The notes: generated from the sequence alone by a model not told the origin. Numbered from the stretch's first letter, positions 42,422-52,481 are shown. The stretch: DNA of 64,000 nucleotides from Lachnospiraceae bacterium (GCA_017460885.1 JAFUAB010000034.1:124001-188000); one strand, 5' to 3'. Program-made: numbers and translations.

Positions 42422-43775
42422 CTTTCCTTTCCACCAACTTGATAGTCTTCCACTTGCCCTGGCCGTATCTGATAAGCGAGGCTATGCCGGTAATGAGCCA
42501 GGTAAGCGCCGTTGCCAGCCATACGCCCCACTTGCCGACTGCAGGGATGAGCGTCAGCGTATTTGAGAATACGATCCTTCCGGCCACTTCCACGCAGCCG
42601 TTCATTAACGAATAGGTTGCATCTCCTGCTCCGTTCAGGAGTCCCCTTACTATATATATTATGCCAAGCGGCAGGTAAAACCAAGAGGTTATCCTGAATG
42701 CCTGCGTTCCGAATTCGATGACCTCCGTTTCCGTAACGAACAGCCTCATGACGTCATTGCCGAATACGTTAAGCAGCGTCAGCATGAACAGGCTGAATGC
42801 GGTGATCATGATGAATGCGCGGCTGAATGCCTTTTTTACCCTGTCAAGCTTACCGGCGCCCATGTTCTGGCCGGTAAAGGTGGACAGTGCCATGCCAACG
42901 GAATTGTAAGGCTGCTGAACCAACTGCTCCACCCTGGAGGTAGCCGTGAAGGCCGCAACGACCACTGATCCGAAGGTATTGACCACGCTCTGGAGTGCCA
43001 CGCACGAGATGGCTATCAGCGATGACTGAAGCGCAAGCGGGATGCCCAGGCGGTAGCACTTGGACGCTATGTCACGGTCAAACTTCATCTCTTCCCTGCG
43101 AATCTTAAAGTAAGGGTTGTTTTTGATCGCAAAGGCGAGGCTTCCGACTGCCGACAGCACCTGCGAGATGATCGTGGCGTATGCCACTCCCCTGACTCCC
43201 ATGTTAAAGTTTACGACCAGCACGAGATCCAGCACCACGTTGATGAGGCTGGCCATGATCAGAAACTTCAGGGGAGTCTTGGAATCGCCCAGCGCCCTGA
43301 GTATGGCAGACACGCAGTTATACGAGGCAACGCCTATAATCCCCATGCTTGCTATCTGCATGTAGGCCACTGAGTCAGGCAGGATGTTGGAGGGTGTCTT
43401 CAGCCAGGTCAGCACGGGCCTGGCGAGCAATACTCCCAGAAACGACATCAGCATGGCCGCGGATATGATTATGTATATTGAGTTAAAAATGGCCTTTCTC
43501 ACTCCCTGATGCTCTTCTGCGCCGAAATGCTGTGATATGACCACTCCGAGTCCTCCGGTCAGTCCCACACAGAGCGAAAAGAACAGGAAGTTCAGGGATC
43601 CCGTGGCTCCGACTGCCGCGAGGGCGTCAGCCCCCACGTACCTGCCCACGATGATCGAATCCACCATGTTGTATACCTGCTGAAACATGTTGCCTATAAG
43701 CATTGGCACGGCAAATCGAACCAGGTGACCCATTTCACTGCCGTGTGTCATGTCATTTACGTAAGTCTTGCTCAT
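42363..43775 (-). CDS. MATE family efflux transporter
   Basis: Multidrug and toxin extrusion type antiporter, 471 residues, twelve predicted membrane helices. Opening GSEMGHLVRFAVPMLIGNMFQQVYNMVDSIIVGRYVGADALAAVGATG is the classic MatE start. ATG at 43775 (GGGGAG upstream) is preferred over an in-frame ATG 39 bp further upstream. The last roughly 20 residues (GVRQRSNVRSFRARRLV) are read from the start of the glycosidase gene in another frame, an unusually long overlap. Substrate unknown; a link with the glycosidase's product is possible. Confidence 0.93.
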   Translation of the reverse strand: MSKTYVNDMTHGSEMGHLVRFAVPMLIGNMFQQVYNMVDSIIVGRYVGADALAAVGATGSLNFLFFSLCVGLTGGLGVVISQHFGAEEHQGVRKAIFNSIYIIISAAMLMSFLGVLLARPVLTWLKTPSNILPDSVAYMQIASMGIIGVASYNCVSAILRALGDSKTPLKFLIMASLINVVLDLVLVVNFNMGVRGVAYATIISQVLSAVGSLAFAIKNNPYFKIRREEMKFDRDIASKCYRLGIPLALQSSLIAISCVALQSVVNTFGSVVVAAFTATSRVEQLVQQPYNSVGMALSTFTGQNMGAGKLDRVKKAFSRAFIMITAFSLFMLTLLNVFGNDVMRLFVTETEVIEFGTQAFRITSWFYLPLGIIYIVRGLLNGAGDATYSLMNGCVEVAGRIVFSNTLTLIPAVGKWGVWLATALTWLITGIASLIRYGQGKWKTIKLVERKDDGVRQRSNVRSFRARRLV

Positions 43776-44061
43776 TTTTTCATCTCCCCGCACGCCGGCA
43801 CTTGCGGCGCGCAACTTTTTATGTCTTGCGATTAGTCTGGGTCACGTTGATTATCCCGGGTTCGTCATTTTTTTCATGACCGTCACGGGCTCTTCCATGA
43901 TCCATATTTACAATAGAACAAGTTAATTCAAAATGATATAATAAAACGGTATGCTTATTGAATAAATCTCTCGTGATTACTGTAATCTCTCTATTTTATG
44001 GGATATTTTTGTTGAAAAAATGTTTTACGTCTGCTTGTTGAAGTAATTTAAGGAGAACGGC
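43776..44061. other. Divergent intergenic region between MATE and AraC genes
   Basis: 286 bp, A+T-rich in its right half, presumably holding both promoters and AraC binding sites. A TATAAT (in AAATGATATAATAAAACG, near 43936) is visible, but I could not fix a matching -35 or a clear operator. AAGGAGA precedes the AraC start. Confidence 0.4.
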
Positions 44062-44919
44062 ATGAACTATCTGTATGAATACAGCGACACGCTGAACCGT
44101 CCATATGAAGCATTCCTGTTCGATACATCAGAGCACGAATTTCCGGTGCGGCCTCACTGGCATCATTACGTGGAGATCCTCTACGTCATCGAGGGCAACA
44201 TGATAGCCAGGGTCAACGAACGCGATTACTTCTTGGGAGAACGCAATTTCATCCTGTTTCACAATGAGGACATTCATTCACTGCTCGCCTGTTCCATGGA
44301 CAAATGCATTTTCATGGGGATCAAATTTGACGTATCCAGGCTCAACGTAAACACTCAGTCCAGCCCCAAGCTTGCCACGCTGCTAAAGGCGGCCAGGGAT
44401 CAGCGTGCCAGGATACTGTTTGATGACGAAAAGGAGCGTCTTGAGTTTGAGCGTTATTTCAGGGAGTCATTAAGCGAGATGAATGAGGCCCCCCTTGGCT
44501 ATGAGGTTGCCATCCATGCCAGGCTGTGCCTGATGTTCCTCGGTCTCATACGCATATGGCAGGAAGAAGGGATCAGCTTTGATGACCTGTCCGATTACAT
44601 TTCATCAACCGAGACTTCCATGACAAACATTTTGGAATACATAGACCTGCATGTCGAGGACAACTTAAAGGTCAGGGACCTGGCAGCCATGTGCAACATG
44701 AGCTACTCCAGTTTTGCCAGGAGCTTTATGAATTCATACGGCCGATCCTGCAAGGATTACCTCGAAATGGTCAGGGTTGAAAAAGCCGAAGAAATGCTCA
44801 AGTTCACGGACCGCCCCTTAAGCGACATAGCCCAGGAGCTTGGGTATTCGGACTCCAGCCACTTTGTGAGGGAATTTAAGAAATTTAAAGGTATCACACC
44901 GGGAAGCTATCGTAATTAA
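44062..44919 (+). CDS. AraC-family transcriptional regulator
   Basis: 285 residues. An N-terminal cupin-type sensor domain (about 15-110: FPVRPHWHHYVEILYVIEGNM, FILFHNEDIHSL) is followed by two helix-turn-helices at the C-terminus (about 185-285: YIDLHVEDNLKVRDLAAMCNMSYSSFARSF and PLSDIAQELGYSDSSHFVREFKKFKGITPGSYR). It is divergent from the MATE-glycosidase pair and is the obvious candidate to regulate it in response to a carbohydrate. The start follows AAGGAGA. Confidence 0.93.
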   Translation: MNYLYEYSDTLNRPYEAFLFDTSEHEFPVRPHWHHYVEILYVIEGNMIARVNERDYFLGERNFILFHNEDIHSLLACSMDKCIFMGIKFDVSRLNVNTQSSPKLATLLKAARDQRARILFDDEKERLEFERYFRESLSEMNEAPLGYEVAIHARLCLMFLGLIRIWQEEGISFDDLSDYISSTETSMTNILEYIDLHVEDNLKVRDLAAMCNMSYSSFARSFMNSYGRSCKDYLEMVRVEKAEEMLKFTDRPLSDIAQELGYSDSSHFVREFKKFKGITPGSYRN

Positions 44920-44938
44920 CCCCGAACCGCTCAGTCAT

Positions 44939-45190
44939 TCAATAGGAATCATGTATATCCAGCTTTTCCCGATAATCCTCGGAGGAATTGTATTTTGTTA
45001 CGTAATTGTTCCTGCCGTTTTCGCGTCCGCTCCCCATTCTCGTTTTTTTGAGATAGGTTTCATGATACTCTTTAACTGAATCAAAGGTTTTATTGCGGCG
45101 TTCTTTTCTGCGTCTGAAGATAAAGATGGTTATGACCGCCAAAAAGATCGTAGTCAGGATTATGGTTTTGATAATATAATTCATTTGCAT
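44939..45190 (-). CDS. Small membrane-anchored hypothetical protein
   Basis: 83 residues: an N-terminal hydrophobic helix (YIIKTIILTTIFLAVITIFIF), a basic RRRKERRNK stop-transfer and a polar tail. No family recognised. It lies 21 bp downstream of the AI-2E permease gene on the same strand, so probably co-transcribed. Treated as real because of its membrane-protein build and tight spacing. Confidence 0.5.
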   Translation of the reverse strand: MQMNYIIKTIILTTIFLAVITIFIFRRRKERRNKTFDSVKEYHETYLKKTRMGSGRENGRNNYVTKYNSSEDYREKLDIHDSY

Positions 45191-45211
45191 ATCCTACCCG
45201 CAGAATAAAGT

Positions 45212-46579
45212 CTATTTCTGCCCGTTATCATCACCGGACATCTCGATATCATCCTCATCAAGGATCATTTCATTTTTGTTTGCCCGGCTTTTTTTGTCCA
45301 GGCCGATTATCTCAAGCAGGCCACGCGGCTTGACCGGCACGTATTCTATAAAGCTTCCGTCCTTCTCTACGGAGCCTACGTTGATGTATGAAGCGGTATC
45401 CTGGGGCATATCCTTGTGTCTGAGTGTACGGTTGATCTTGTATTTAACAAGCGCATACAATACACCGAATGTCGGAACTCCCAGGATCCACCCGGCTACC
45501 CCGAACATTCCTCCGAATACCGTGATGGCAAATATAACCCAGAAGCTGGATAAACCGGTGGAATCTCCAAGTATCTTCGGTCCGATCACATTACCGTCCA
45601 GCTGCTGAAGGATCAGTATGATTATCACAAAATACAAAGCTTTGAGCGGATCGATCATCAGAACAAGTATGGTTGAAGGAATCGCACCGATATAAGGACC
45701 GAAAAAAGGAATGATATTGGTCACTCCGACTATAACGCTGACCAGGATCGCATACGGTATATCAACCAGACTGATGACTATAAAACACAAAACGCCGATT
45801 ATAACGGAATCAATAAGCTTTCCCGACAGAAAACCGGTAAATGTCCTGTGGGTATATCTGACGCCGGCTATCACACGATTGGCTTCTTTGGTGTCCAGCA
45901 AAGCATATGCGATCTTTTTTGCCTGCCCTGCCATCAGCTCCTTGGAATACATCAGATATATCGAGATGATGAATCCGAGAATGATATTCAGGATCGTTTT
46001 AAACACCCTGACAACACTTAACGAAACCAGGCGCAATATGTTTTCCGTCTGCGGAAGCAGTGTATTCTGAAGGAAACTGGTGGTCTCGTCATATATGGAA
46101 TCCAGCACAGAGTTTACCGTAGACTCCAGTTCGGGGTTTCCTTTGATAAGCCTGTCGATCAAAACCTGCAGGTTATTTACATATTTGGGAAGCTGATAAA
46201 TGATGTTACGGATACTGTTGATCAGTTGGGGGATGACAAGCCTGAAAAAAAGATACAGCAAACAAAAAAACAACGCATAGGTTACCAGAATGGACAATCC
46301 TCTCCGGCTTCTTTTCTTCCTGGAATCCATTGAAATACCGCGTTTTTTGTATATCCATCCAACCCAGTGCTGTTCAACGAAATTAAGTACGGGAGTCAGA
46401 ATATACGCAAGCGCTATTCCATTTATGATCGGTGACATGATCCTGATAAATGACGTGATCAGTCCGAGGATCGTCGAGAAATGGAAAATTACATAAATCG
46501 CAAACGCTGACGCGCAAACCGTCAAAAAGGCGGTCACTCCGATTGCAGTGTACTTATTGTCTTTAAAAAATCTGTTCAT
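45212..46579 (-). CDS. AI-2E family transporter (YtvI/PerM-like permease)
   Basis: 455-residue membrane protein of the AI-2E transporter superfamily, with about eight helices. Typical pieces: IMSPIINGIALAYILTPVLNFVE, RFTGFLSGKLIDS-type core (YTHRTFTGFLSGKLID), GVTNIIPFFGPYIGAIPSTILVLM and LQQLDGNVIGPKILGDSTGL. About 70 extra residues follow the last helix and are hydrophilic (VKPRGLLEIIGLDKKSRANKN). Actual substrate unknown; some relatives export ions or small molecules and do not import AI-2. A 7-bp dyad lies just upstream. Confidence 0.93.
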   Translation of the reverse strand: MNRFFKDNKYTAIGVTAFLTVCASAFAIYVIFHFSTILGLITSFIRIMSPIINGIALAYILTPVLNFVEQHWVGWIYKKRGISMDSRKKRSRRGLSILVTYALFFCLLYLFFRLVIPQLINSIRNIIYQLPKYVNNLQVLIDRLIKGNPELESTVNSVLDSIYDETTSFLQNTLLPQTENILRLVSLSVVRVFKTILNIILGFIISIYLMYSKELMAGQAKKIAYALLDTKEANRVIAGVRYTHRTFTGFLSGKLIDSVIIGVLCFIVISLVDIPYAILVSVIVGVTNIIPFFGPYIGAIPSTILVLMIDPLKALYFVIIILILQQLDGNVIGPKILGDSTGLSSFWVIFAITVFGGMFGVAGWILGVPTFGVLYALVKYKINRTLRHKDMPQDTASYINVGSVEKDGSFIEYVPVKPRGLLEIIGLDKKSRANKNEMILDEDDIEMSGDDNGQK

Positions 46580-46591
46580 GGCTGTTTCGAA

Positions 46592-46621
46592 ATAGAATGT
46601 GATCTACGCTCTCTATTCTAT
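46592..46621. promoter_or_regulatory. Dyad upstream of the AI-2E permease gene
   Basis: ATAGAAT (46592-46598) and ATTCTAT (46615-46621) are inverted repeats with 16 bp between, beginning 13 bp before the permease start codon. Possible operator; no known protein matched. Confidence 0.35.
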
Positions 46622-46660
46622 CACCTATCCGGCCGACTGTTAAGAAATAACGGATCGTAT

Positions 46661-47599
46661 TCACATGATATAATTATGCAGGATATATTCACATTGTCCG
46701 GTCGCATCGGGATACACGCGTCTGTCTATCCTGATCAGATCAGGCTCACGGTTCAGCCAGGTCAGCTGTCTTTTGGCATAATGTCTCGAATCACGTTTAA
46801 TAAGCCTTATCGCCTCGTCAAGGTCATACTCCCCGCTCACATATGCTAACATCTGCTTATAACCTATGCCCTGCATGGATGTCATTTCCGGTGTACAGCC
46901 CATTTCGAGCAGATTGTGTACTTCTGCTTCCAGTCCGGCCTGTATCATCCTGTCAACACGTGCATCGATCCTTTTATAAATTTCGGTGCGATCATCCGTG
47001 ATCACCAGATAATGATAATCATACGGACTGATCCTCGCACGTTGTTCACTGTTGTGCTCCGAGATCGGTCTGTTGTTCTGTCTGGCAAATTCTATGGCAC
47101 GGATGACCCTTTTTACATTGTTTGGATGAAGCTCAACGGCAGCAGCGGGATCCAGTTCCCTAAGCATATCATGAAGGGCAACCGGGCCCTGTTCATTGGC
47201 GATGTTCTGCAGCTCATCACGAAGCGCCGCATCCTCTCCGCCCTGCGTAAAATCGATATCATATAGCAGAGCCTGTATGTAGAAGCCTGTACCTCCCACC
47301 ACGATGGGGATTTTACCGCGAGAGTAGATGTCATCGCATGCCTCTTTGGCTCTATGCTGAAAATCGACTACATGAAAGGGCTCGGTCGGGTCGATAATAT
47401 CGATCAGATGATGCACAACTCCGCGCATTTCCTCCGGAGTGATCTTGGCAGTACCTATATTCATATGACGGTACACCTGCATTGAATCCGCCGAGATCAC
47501 TTCTCCGTCTATCCGAAGGGCCAGCTCCACACCAAGGTCTGATTTGCCGGAGGCTGTAGGGCCGGCTACTATGATCAATTTTGGTTTGTTTTTTTTCAT
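46661..47599 (-). CDS. miaA: tRNA dimethylallyltransferase MiaA
   Basis: Adds the dimethylallyl group to A37 of tRNAs reading UNN codons; the product is the substrate of MiaB, also in this window. 312 residues: P-loop IVAGPTASGKSDLGVELAL, SADSMQVYRHMNIGTAKI, GVVHHLIDIIDP, VVGGTGFYIQALLY, KRVIRAIE, GIGYKQM, RQLTWLNREP. The start overlaps the mutL end by 4 bp; the mutS-mutL-miaA operon order is conserved. Confidence 0.97.
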   Translation of the reverse strand: MKKNKPKLIIVAGPTASGKSDLGVELALRIDGEVISADSMQVYRHMNIGTAKITPEEMRGVVHHLIDIIDPTEPFHVVDFQHRAKEACDDIYSRGKIPIVVGGTGFYIQALLYDIDFTQGGEDAALRDELQNIANEQGPVALHDMLRELDPAAAVELHPNNVKRVIRAIEFARQNNRPISEHNSEQRARISPYDYHYLVITDDRTEIYKRIDARVDRMIQAGLEAEVHNLLEMGCTPEMTSMQGIGYKQMLAYVSGEYDLDEAIRLIKRDSRHYAKRQLTWLNREPDLIRIDRRVYPDATGQCEYILHNYIM

Positions 47600-49668
47600 A
47601 CGATACGGTGAAATCTCTTATCCATTTCGGTTTTGGACATTGTGATCAGTGTCGGTCTGCCATGCGGGCAGTTATACGGATTGTCAAGTGTCAGCATCTC
47701 ATCCAAAAGCACTTCAACCTCTTCAACGCTCATGCGGTTATTGCCCTTTACCGAAGCCTTGCAGGCCATGGTGGCGATACGGGTCCGGATCGAATCCGGT
47801 GTGGATCCGCGCTTCATATCCATCAGATCCGTGATTATCTCTCCCACCAGCTCTGCCGGCCTGTTGTCAAAGAGATCCATGGGAATCGAGCGGATCGCTA
47901 TCTCGTGATCTCCGAATTCGTCTATCTTAAACCCGAGCTCGCCGAAATAATCGAGATTTTCCATCAGTATCTGCATCTCACGGTTAGACAGGGTACAGAT
48001 CTCGGGAGGACTTATCAGTTGAGAAGGTATTTCTGTTTTTGATCCGATACGTGCCATAAACCTCTCAAAATTCACCTTTTCATGAGCCGCATGCTGATCC
48101 ATGATCATCAGGGTATCATTGTACTCTATCAGCCAGTAGGTCTTAAACACCTGTCCGATGATACGGTACTGTCTGCGTGCTTCTCTGGACAGAACCCTGT
48201 CATCCTCCAGGAAGCTGGTCTGTTCGTATTTGGCCGCGATCTGTCGGTATTCCTCAGCGATCTCATCGTGAAGCGGAGCGGCTTCGTCCGGACTGAGCAT
48301 CCGTGAAACGGGGGTTGAAGATTCCGATGATGACACCATGACTCCGTCCCCGGGGGTCCTTCCTGATTCGGGAGATACTGATCCCGCAGATGACACTCTG
48401 ACACCCTCCCCCGGTGTCATTTGGGAGCCGTCTTCGTTAAAGATGATCTCATCATCATTAAACCTTACTGAAAAACTGTAATCGGATGAAGCCTCGGAAG
48501 AACCATCGGTTTCTGATGAGGCCATGGCTTCAACTCTTTCGCTTCTGTTTTTATTCTGAATCCGGTTCTGCTCAAAGGATTCGGGGAGCCTGACCTTTTC
48601 CGCGATCGACGGTGAAGCGGTTCGGCTCTCTCGTTGAGAGTTATAATTGACAGCGGCATCATCCAGCATTTCACGGCTTTTTAGCGCTGAAGCCACCTGT
48701 TCTACGATATAATCGCTTACCTCCTTCTCGGAGCTGATGCGGACCTCCTGCTTGGTGGGATGAACATTGACATCCACCAGACCGGGATCGAATTCCAGGT
48801 TAAGCACACAGAACGGGAATTTATGCTGCATCAGGTACTCAATATAGCCCTCCTCCACGGCTCTGGAAAGCAAAGGACTCTTCACATACCTGTGATTGAC
48901 AAAAAATATCTCCGATGATCTGTTTGAACGGTTGATCGCAGGCTGTCCGAGATATCCGGAGAGTCTCAGAGACAGCTCCTCCGAGGTCACATCTATCTCT
49001 CTAAGGTTAGAGGCCGTTTCCTTACCGAAAATCCGGTAAATGACCTCTCTCAGATCACTGTGTCCCGAAGTGGAGAATCGTACAGTGCCGTTATTTATGA
49101 ACTGAAATGAGATCTCCGGCATCGAAAGTGCCATATGCTCCATCACGTCAGCGATCAGATTACCCTCTGACATTGCAGTCTTTAGAAATTTAAGCCGTGG
49201 CAGCGTATTATAAAAGATATCCCTTACTATAAAGGTGGTTCCCGCAGGAGCTCCAACCTCCTCATACACCGTCTCATTGCCGCCCTCTGCCATAAAATGG
49301 ATTCCGTACAGACTGTCCGCAGTCTTCGTGGTCAGCTCCACCCTGCTTACCGCCGCGATACTGGACAGAGCCTCACCTCGAAACCCCAGAGTCGTCAGAT
49401 GATGAAGATCCTCGCTGTCATTGATCTTACTGGTGGCATGAGCCAGAAATGCCCGTCTTACCTGCGACGGCTCGATCCCACAGCCGTTATCGGTGACACG
49501 TATCGATTTCATGCCTCCGTCCCTTATCTCGACCGTGATGATCGTTGCACCGGCATCTATAGAGTTCTCTACCAGTTCCTTGACTATGCTCACAGGTCTT
49601 TCGACAACTTCTCCTGCCGCGATCTTGTCTATCGTATTATTATCAAGAATATGTATCTCGTTCATCAT
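47596..49668 (-). CDS. mutL: DNA mismatch repair endonuclease MutL
   Basis: Mismatch-repair matchmaker and nickase. 690 residues. The GHKL ATPase N-domain carries KIAAGEVVERPVSIVKELVENSIDAGA, DNGCGI and TLGFRGEALSSI. The C-terminal endonuclease domain carries DQHAAHEKVNFE (DQHAx2Ex4E), ACKASV and CPHGRP, so it should nick DNA as in organisms lacking MutH. The linker (about 340-480) is acidic/serine-rich with near-duplicate units TPGEGVRVSSA and TPGDGVMVSSS. Two adjacent Met codons open the gene; the second (49665) is an alternative start. 50 bp downstream of mutS. Confidence 0.97.
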   Translation of the reverse strand: MMNEIHILDNNTIDKIAAGEVVERPVSIVKELVENSIDAGATIITVEIRDGGMKSIRVTDNGCGIEPSQVRRAFLAHATSKINDSEDLHHLTTLGFRGEALSSIAAVSRVELTTKTADSLYGIHFMAEGGNETVYEEVGAPAGTTFIVRDIFYNTLPRLKFLKTAMSEGNLIADVMEHMALSMPEISFQFINNGTVRFSTSGHSDLREVIYRIFGKETASNLREIDVTSEELSLRLSGYLGQPAINRSNRSSEIFFVNHRYVKSPLLSRAVEEGYIEYLMQHKFPFCVLNLEFDPGLVDVNVHPTKQEVRISSEKEVSDYIVEQVASALKSREMLDDAAVNYNSQRESRTASPSIAEKVRLPESFEQNRIQNKNRSERVEAMASSETDGSSEASSDYSFSVRFNDDEIIFNEDGSQMTPGEGVRVSSAGSVSPESGRTPGDGVMVSSSESSTPVSRMLSPDEAAPLHDEIAEEYRQIAAKYEQTSFLEDDRVLSREARRQYRIIGQVFKTYWLIEYNDTLMIMDQHAAHEKVNFERFMARIGSKTEIPSQLISPPEICTLSNREMQILMENLDYFGELGFKIDEFGDHEIAIRSIPMDLFDNRPAELVGEIITDLMDMKRGSTPDSIRTRIATMACKASVKGNNRMSVEEVEVLLDEMLTLDNPYNCPHGRPTLITMSKTEMDKRFHRIV

Positions 49669-49718
49669 TTATCTTTTCATTTCAGGGAAAAATATCAGCT
49701 TCATTGATATTGCCCCGC

Positions 49719-52424
49719 TCAATTACCCTTCCACCGGTTCTTCAGCATATTCTGGAGCCTGTACAGCTCATTCAATGCATCGATGGGTGTCAGAGTAGTT
49801 ATGTCAACCTCCCCAAGTTCCTTCAGTATACTGTTGTCATCCATGGTATCAAACAATGACATCTGACCGAGATCCACCTCATCGTAATGATGATCGGATG
49901 CCTTATCCGTTTTACCCGAGGTAGATACTTCGATAGACCGAAGCTTCGCTGTCAGATCGTTATCGGACAGCTCCGCGGAGATCTCCTTGGCACGGTCGAT
50001 GACCATGTCCGGCACTCCCGCCAGCCTGGCTACCTGTATGCCATAGCTCCTGTCGGCGCCGCCCTTGATTATCTTACGTAAGAATACTATCGAATCCCCC
50101 TGTTCCTTAACGGCTATGCAGTAATTGTGTACATTTTCTATGCGTCCCTCCAGCTCTGTCAGCTCATGGTAATGGGTGGCAAAGAGTGTCCGCGCTCCCA
50201 GAAGTCTCTTATTGCTGATATGCTCGATCACGGCCCAGGCTATGCTCATACCGTCAAAGGTAGAGGTACCCCTGCCTATCTCATCCAATATGAGAAGTGA
50301 ATCCGAAGTGGCATTTCTTAAGATATTGGCAACCTCATTCATTTCCACCATAAAGGTAGACTGTCCGCTGGAAAGATCATCAGATGCACCGACTCTGGTA
50401 AATATCCTGTCGGTGATGCCTATATGCGCACTTGCGGCAGGCACGAAGCTTCCCATCTGAGTCATCAGCACGATCAGGGCGCTCTGTCTCATATATGTAG
50501 ACTTGCCGGCCATATTCGGCCCTGTGATTATCGCAACTGAATTCTTCTTTTTATCCAGATAGGTGTCGTTTGAGATAAACGGAACATCCGGATGCAGCTT
50601 CTCGATCACAGGATGTCGTCCTTCCTTGATATCAATGATGCCGTCATCCGAAACCTCGGGACGTACATAGTGATTACGCTCCGCTATAAGGCTCAGATCA
50701 GTATATACATCTATCTGAGCTATGCCCTTGGCTGTCTTCTGCATTCGCGAGATATTTTCGGATAACAGGGTCCTGAGCTCCACGAAGAGATCGTATTCCA
50801 GGGTATAGAGCTTATCCTCGGCATTTAAGATAGTATCCTCCAGCTCTTTAAGCCTGGCGTTTGTATATCTCTCACTCCCGGTCAGAGTCTGCTTGCGGAT
50901 ATAATCCTCGGGAACCTTGTCGGCATATGAATTCGTCACCTCAAAGTAATACCCGAAAACCTTGTTATATTTGATCTTAAGGTTTTTGATACCGGTTCTC
51001 TCACGATCATTCTCTTCAAGCTCCGCCAGCCACTTGCGGCCGTCGGTCTTGGCGTTTCTTAATGTGTCTATATCTGTGCTGTAACCGGTTTTAAAGATCC
51101 CGCCCTCGTGTACGGTAATGGGCGGTTCATCCTCTATGGCGGCATCAATTCTTTCACACAGGTCAGCCAGCGTATCGATCTCCTCACAGATATCCCCTGC
51201 GGCCTGCGATCTCATATCGGAAAGTATGTTTTTGATCGCCGGAAGATACTGCATCGAGCTTTTGAGCGCCAGCATATCCCTGGGATTGATGGTTCCAAGA
51301 CTGATCTTGGCTATCAGTCTTTCTATATCATAGATGCTGCCGAGATACTCTCGCAGCTCATCCCTTTCGATCGCATTTGCCGAGCATTCACTGACTATGT
51401 CCAGACGGTATTCTATATCCTCGATATTGATAAGAGGCTGTTCGATAAAGCGTCTAAGCAGCCTTCCGCCCATGGCGGTTCTTGTCGAATCCAGTACGCC
51501 GAGCAGCGATCCGACCTTCAGCTTATCTCTCATGGTTTCCGTAAGCTCCAGATTTCGCCTGGTAGAGGAATCTATCAGCATATATTTACTGGTCACGTAA
51601 GGGTACAGATGCGTAAACTGTACAAGGTCGTTCTTCTGGGTTTCATACAGATAATCAAGCAATGCCCCGGCAGCGCAGACACCGACGTTAAAGTCCGCGA
51701 CACCCATTCCGATAAGGCTTGATACGTGAAAATGCTTGAGCAGCAGTCTTTTGGCATGATCCTCATCAAAAAGTCTCTCATCTACCGATGTAATCGAAGT
51801 ATTGTATTTGGTCTTCAGCTCCGTCAGGTCAAAACCGCTGAGAAGAAAGGCCTCATTGCAGATGATCTCGGAGGGCGTATATTTACTCAGTTCATCCCGG
51901 AGATTGGACAGATGCTCGAGCTCGGTCAGATAATAATCGCCCGTTGTTACGTCCGCAAATGAAAACCCTATACAGTTGTCCATATACAGGATCGATACGA
52001 TATAGTTATTCTTTTTGCTGTCCAGGGATTCCACTATAGGGTTGGTGCCGGGCGTCACGACCCTGACGACCTCCCTTTTGACCAGTCCCTTAGCCAGCTT
52101 GGGATCCTCGACCTGTTCACATATGGCTACCTTGTATCCGTGGTTGACAAGCCTGGCCATATAGGACTCGACGGCGTGAAAGGGCACACCGCACATCGGA
52201 GCGCGCTCCTCCAGGCCGCAGCTCTTGCCGGTCAGCGTGATCTCCAGAACCTTACTTGCCTTAAGCGCATCGTCAAAGAACATCTCATAGAAGTCACCCA
52301 GACGATAAAAAAGGATGCAGTCCGGGTACTCTGCCTTGGTATCCAGATAATTCTGCATCATGGGTGAAACCTGAGTTTTCAGTTCCTCGTAATTGTATTT
52401 ATTGTTTTCCGTATCTGTACTCAT
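49719..52424 (-). CDS. mutS: DNA mismatch repair protein MutS
   Basis: Recognises mismatches and small loops. 901 residues; mismatch-binding motif CILFYRLGDFYEMFFDDA (the Phe-x-Glu wedge is FYEMF, shared with the YRxGDFYE consensus), clamp/lever region, ATPase with GPNMAGKSTYMRQ, ILDEIGRGTSTFDG (Walker B) and ATHYHEL. The C-terminal tail (TLTPIDALNELYRLQNML) is the usual dimer/tetramer helix. Part of miaB-mutS-mutL-miaA on the minus strand. Confidence 0.98.
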   Translation of the reverse strand: MSTDTENNKYNYEELKTQVSPMMQNYLDTKAEYPDCILFYRLGDFYEMFFDDALKASKVLEITLTGKSCGLEERAPMCGVPFHAVESYMARLVNHGYKVAICEQVEDPKLAKGLVKREVVRVVTPGTNPIVESLDSKKNNYIVSILYMDNCIGFSFADVTTGDYYLTELEHLSNLRDELSKYTPSEIICNEAFLLSGFDLTELKTKYNTSITSVDERLFDEDHAKRLLLKHFHVSSLIGMGVADFNVGVCAAGALLDYLYETQKNDLVQFTHLYPYVTSKYMLIDSSTRRNLELTETMRDKLKVGSLLGVLDSTRTAMGGRLLRRFIEQPLINIEDIEYRLDIVSECSANAIERDELREYLGSIYDIERLIAKISLGTINPRDMLALKSSMQYLPAIKNILSDMRSQAAGDICEEIDTLADLCERIDAAIEDEPPITVHEGGIFKTGYSTDIDTLRNAKTDGRKWLAELEENDRERTGIKNLKIKYNKVFGYYFEVTNSYADKVPEDYIRKQTLTGSERYTNARLKELEDTILNAEDKLYTLEYDLFVELRTLLSENISRMQKTAKGIAQIDVYTDLSLIAERNHYVRPEVSDDGIIDIKEGRHPVIEKLHPDVPFISNDTYLDKKKNSVAIITGPNMAGKSTYMRQSALIVLMTQMGSFVPAASAHIGITDRIFTRVGASDDLSSGQSTFMVEMNEVANILRNATSDSLLILDEIGRGTSTFDGMSIAWAVIEHISNKRLLGARTLFATHYHELTELEGRIENVHNYCIAVKEQGDSIVFLRKIIKGGADRSYGIQVARLAGVPDMVIDRAKEISAELSDNDLTAKLRSIEVSTSGKTDKASDHHYDEVDLGQMSLFDTMDDNSILKELGEVDITTLTPIDALNELYRLQNMLKNRWKGN

Positions 52425-52481
52425 CTGTCAAAAATATGTTCTCAGAATATCGTTTTCCTCAGGATCTGTTACAACTCCTCA

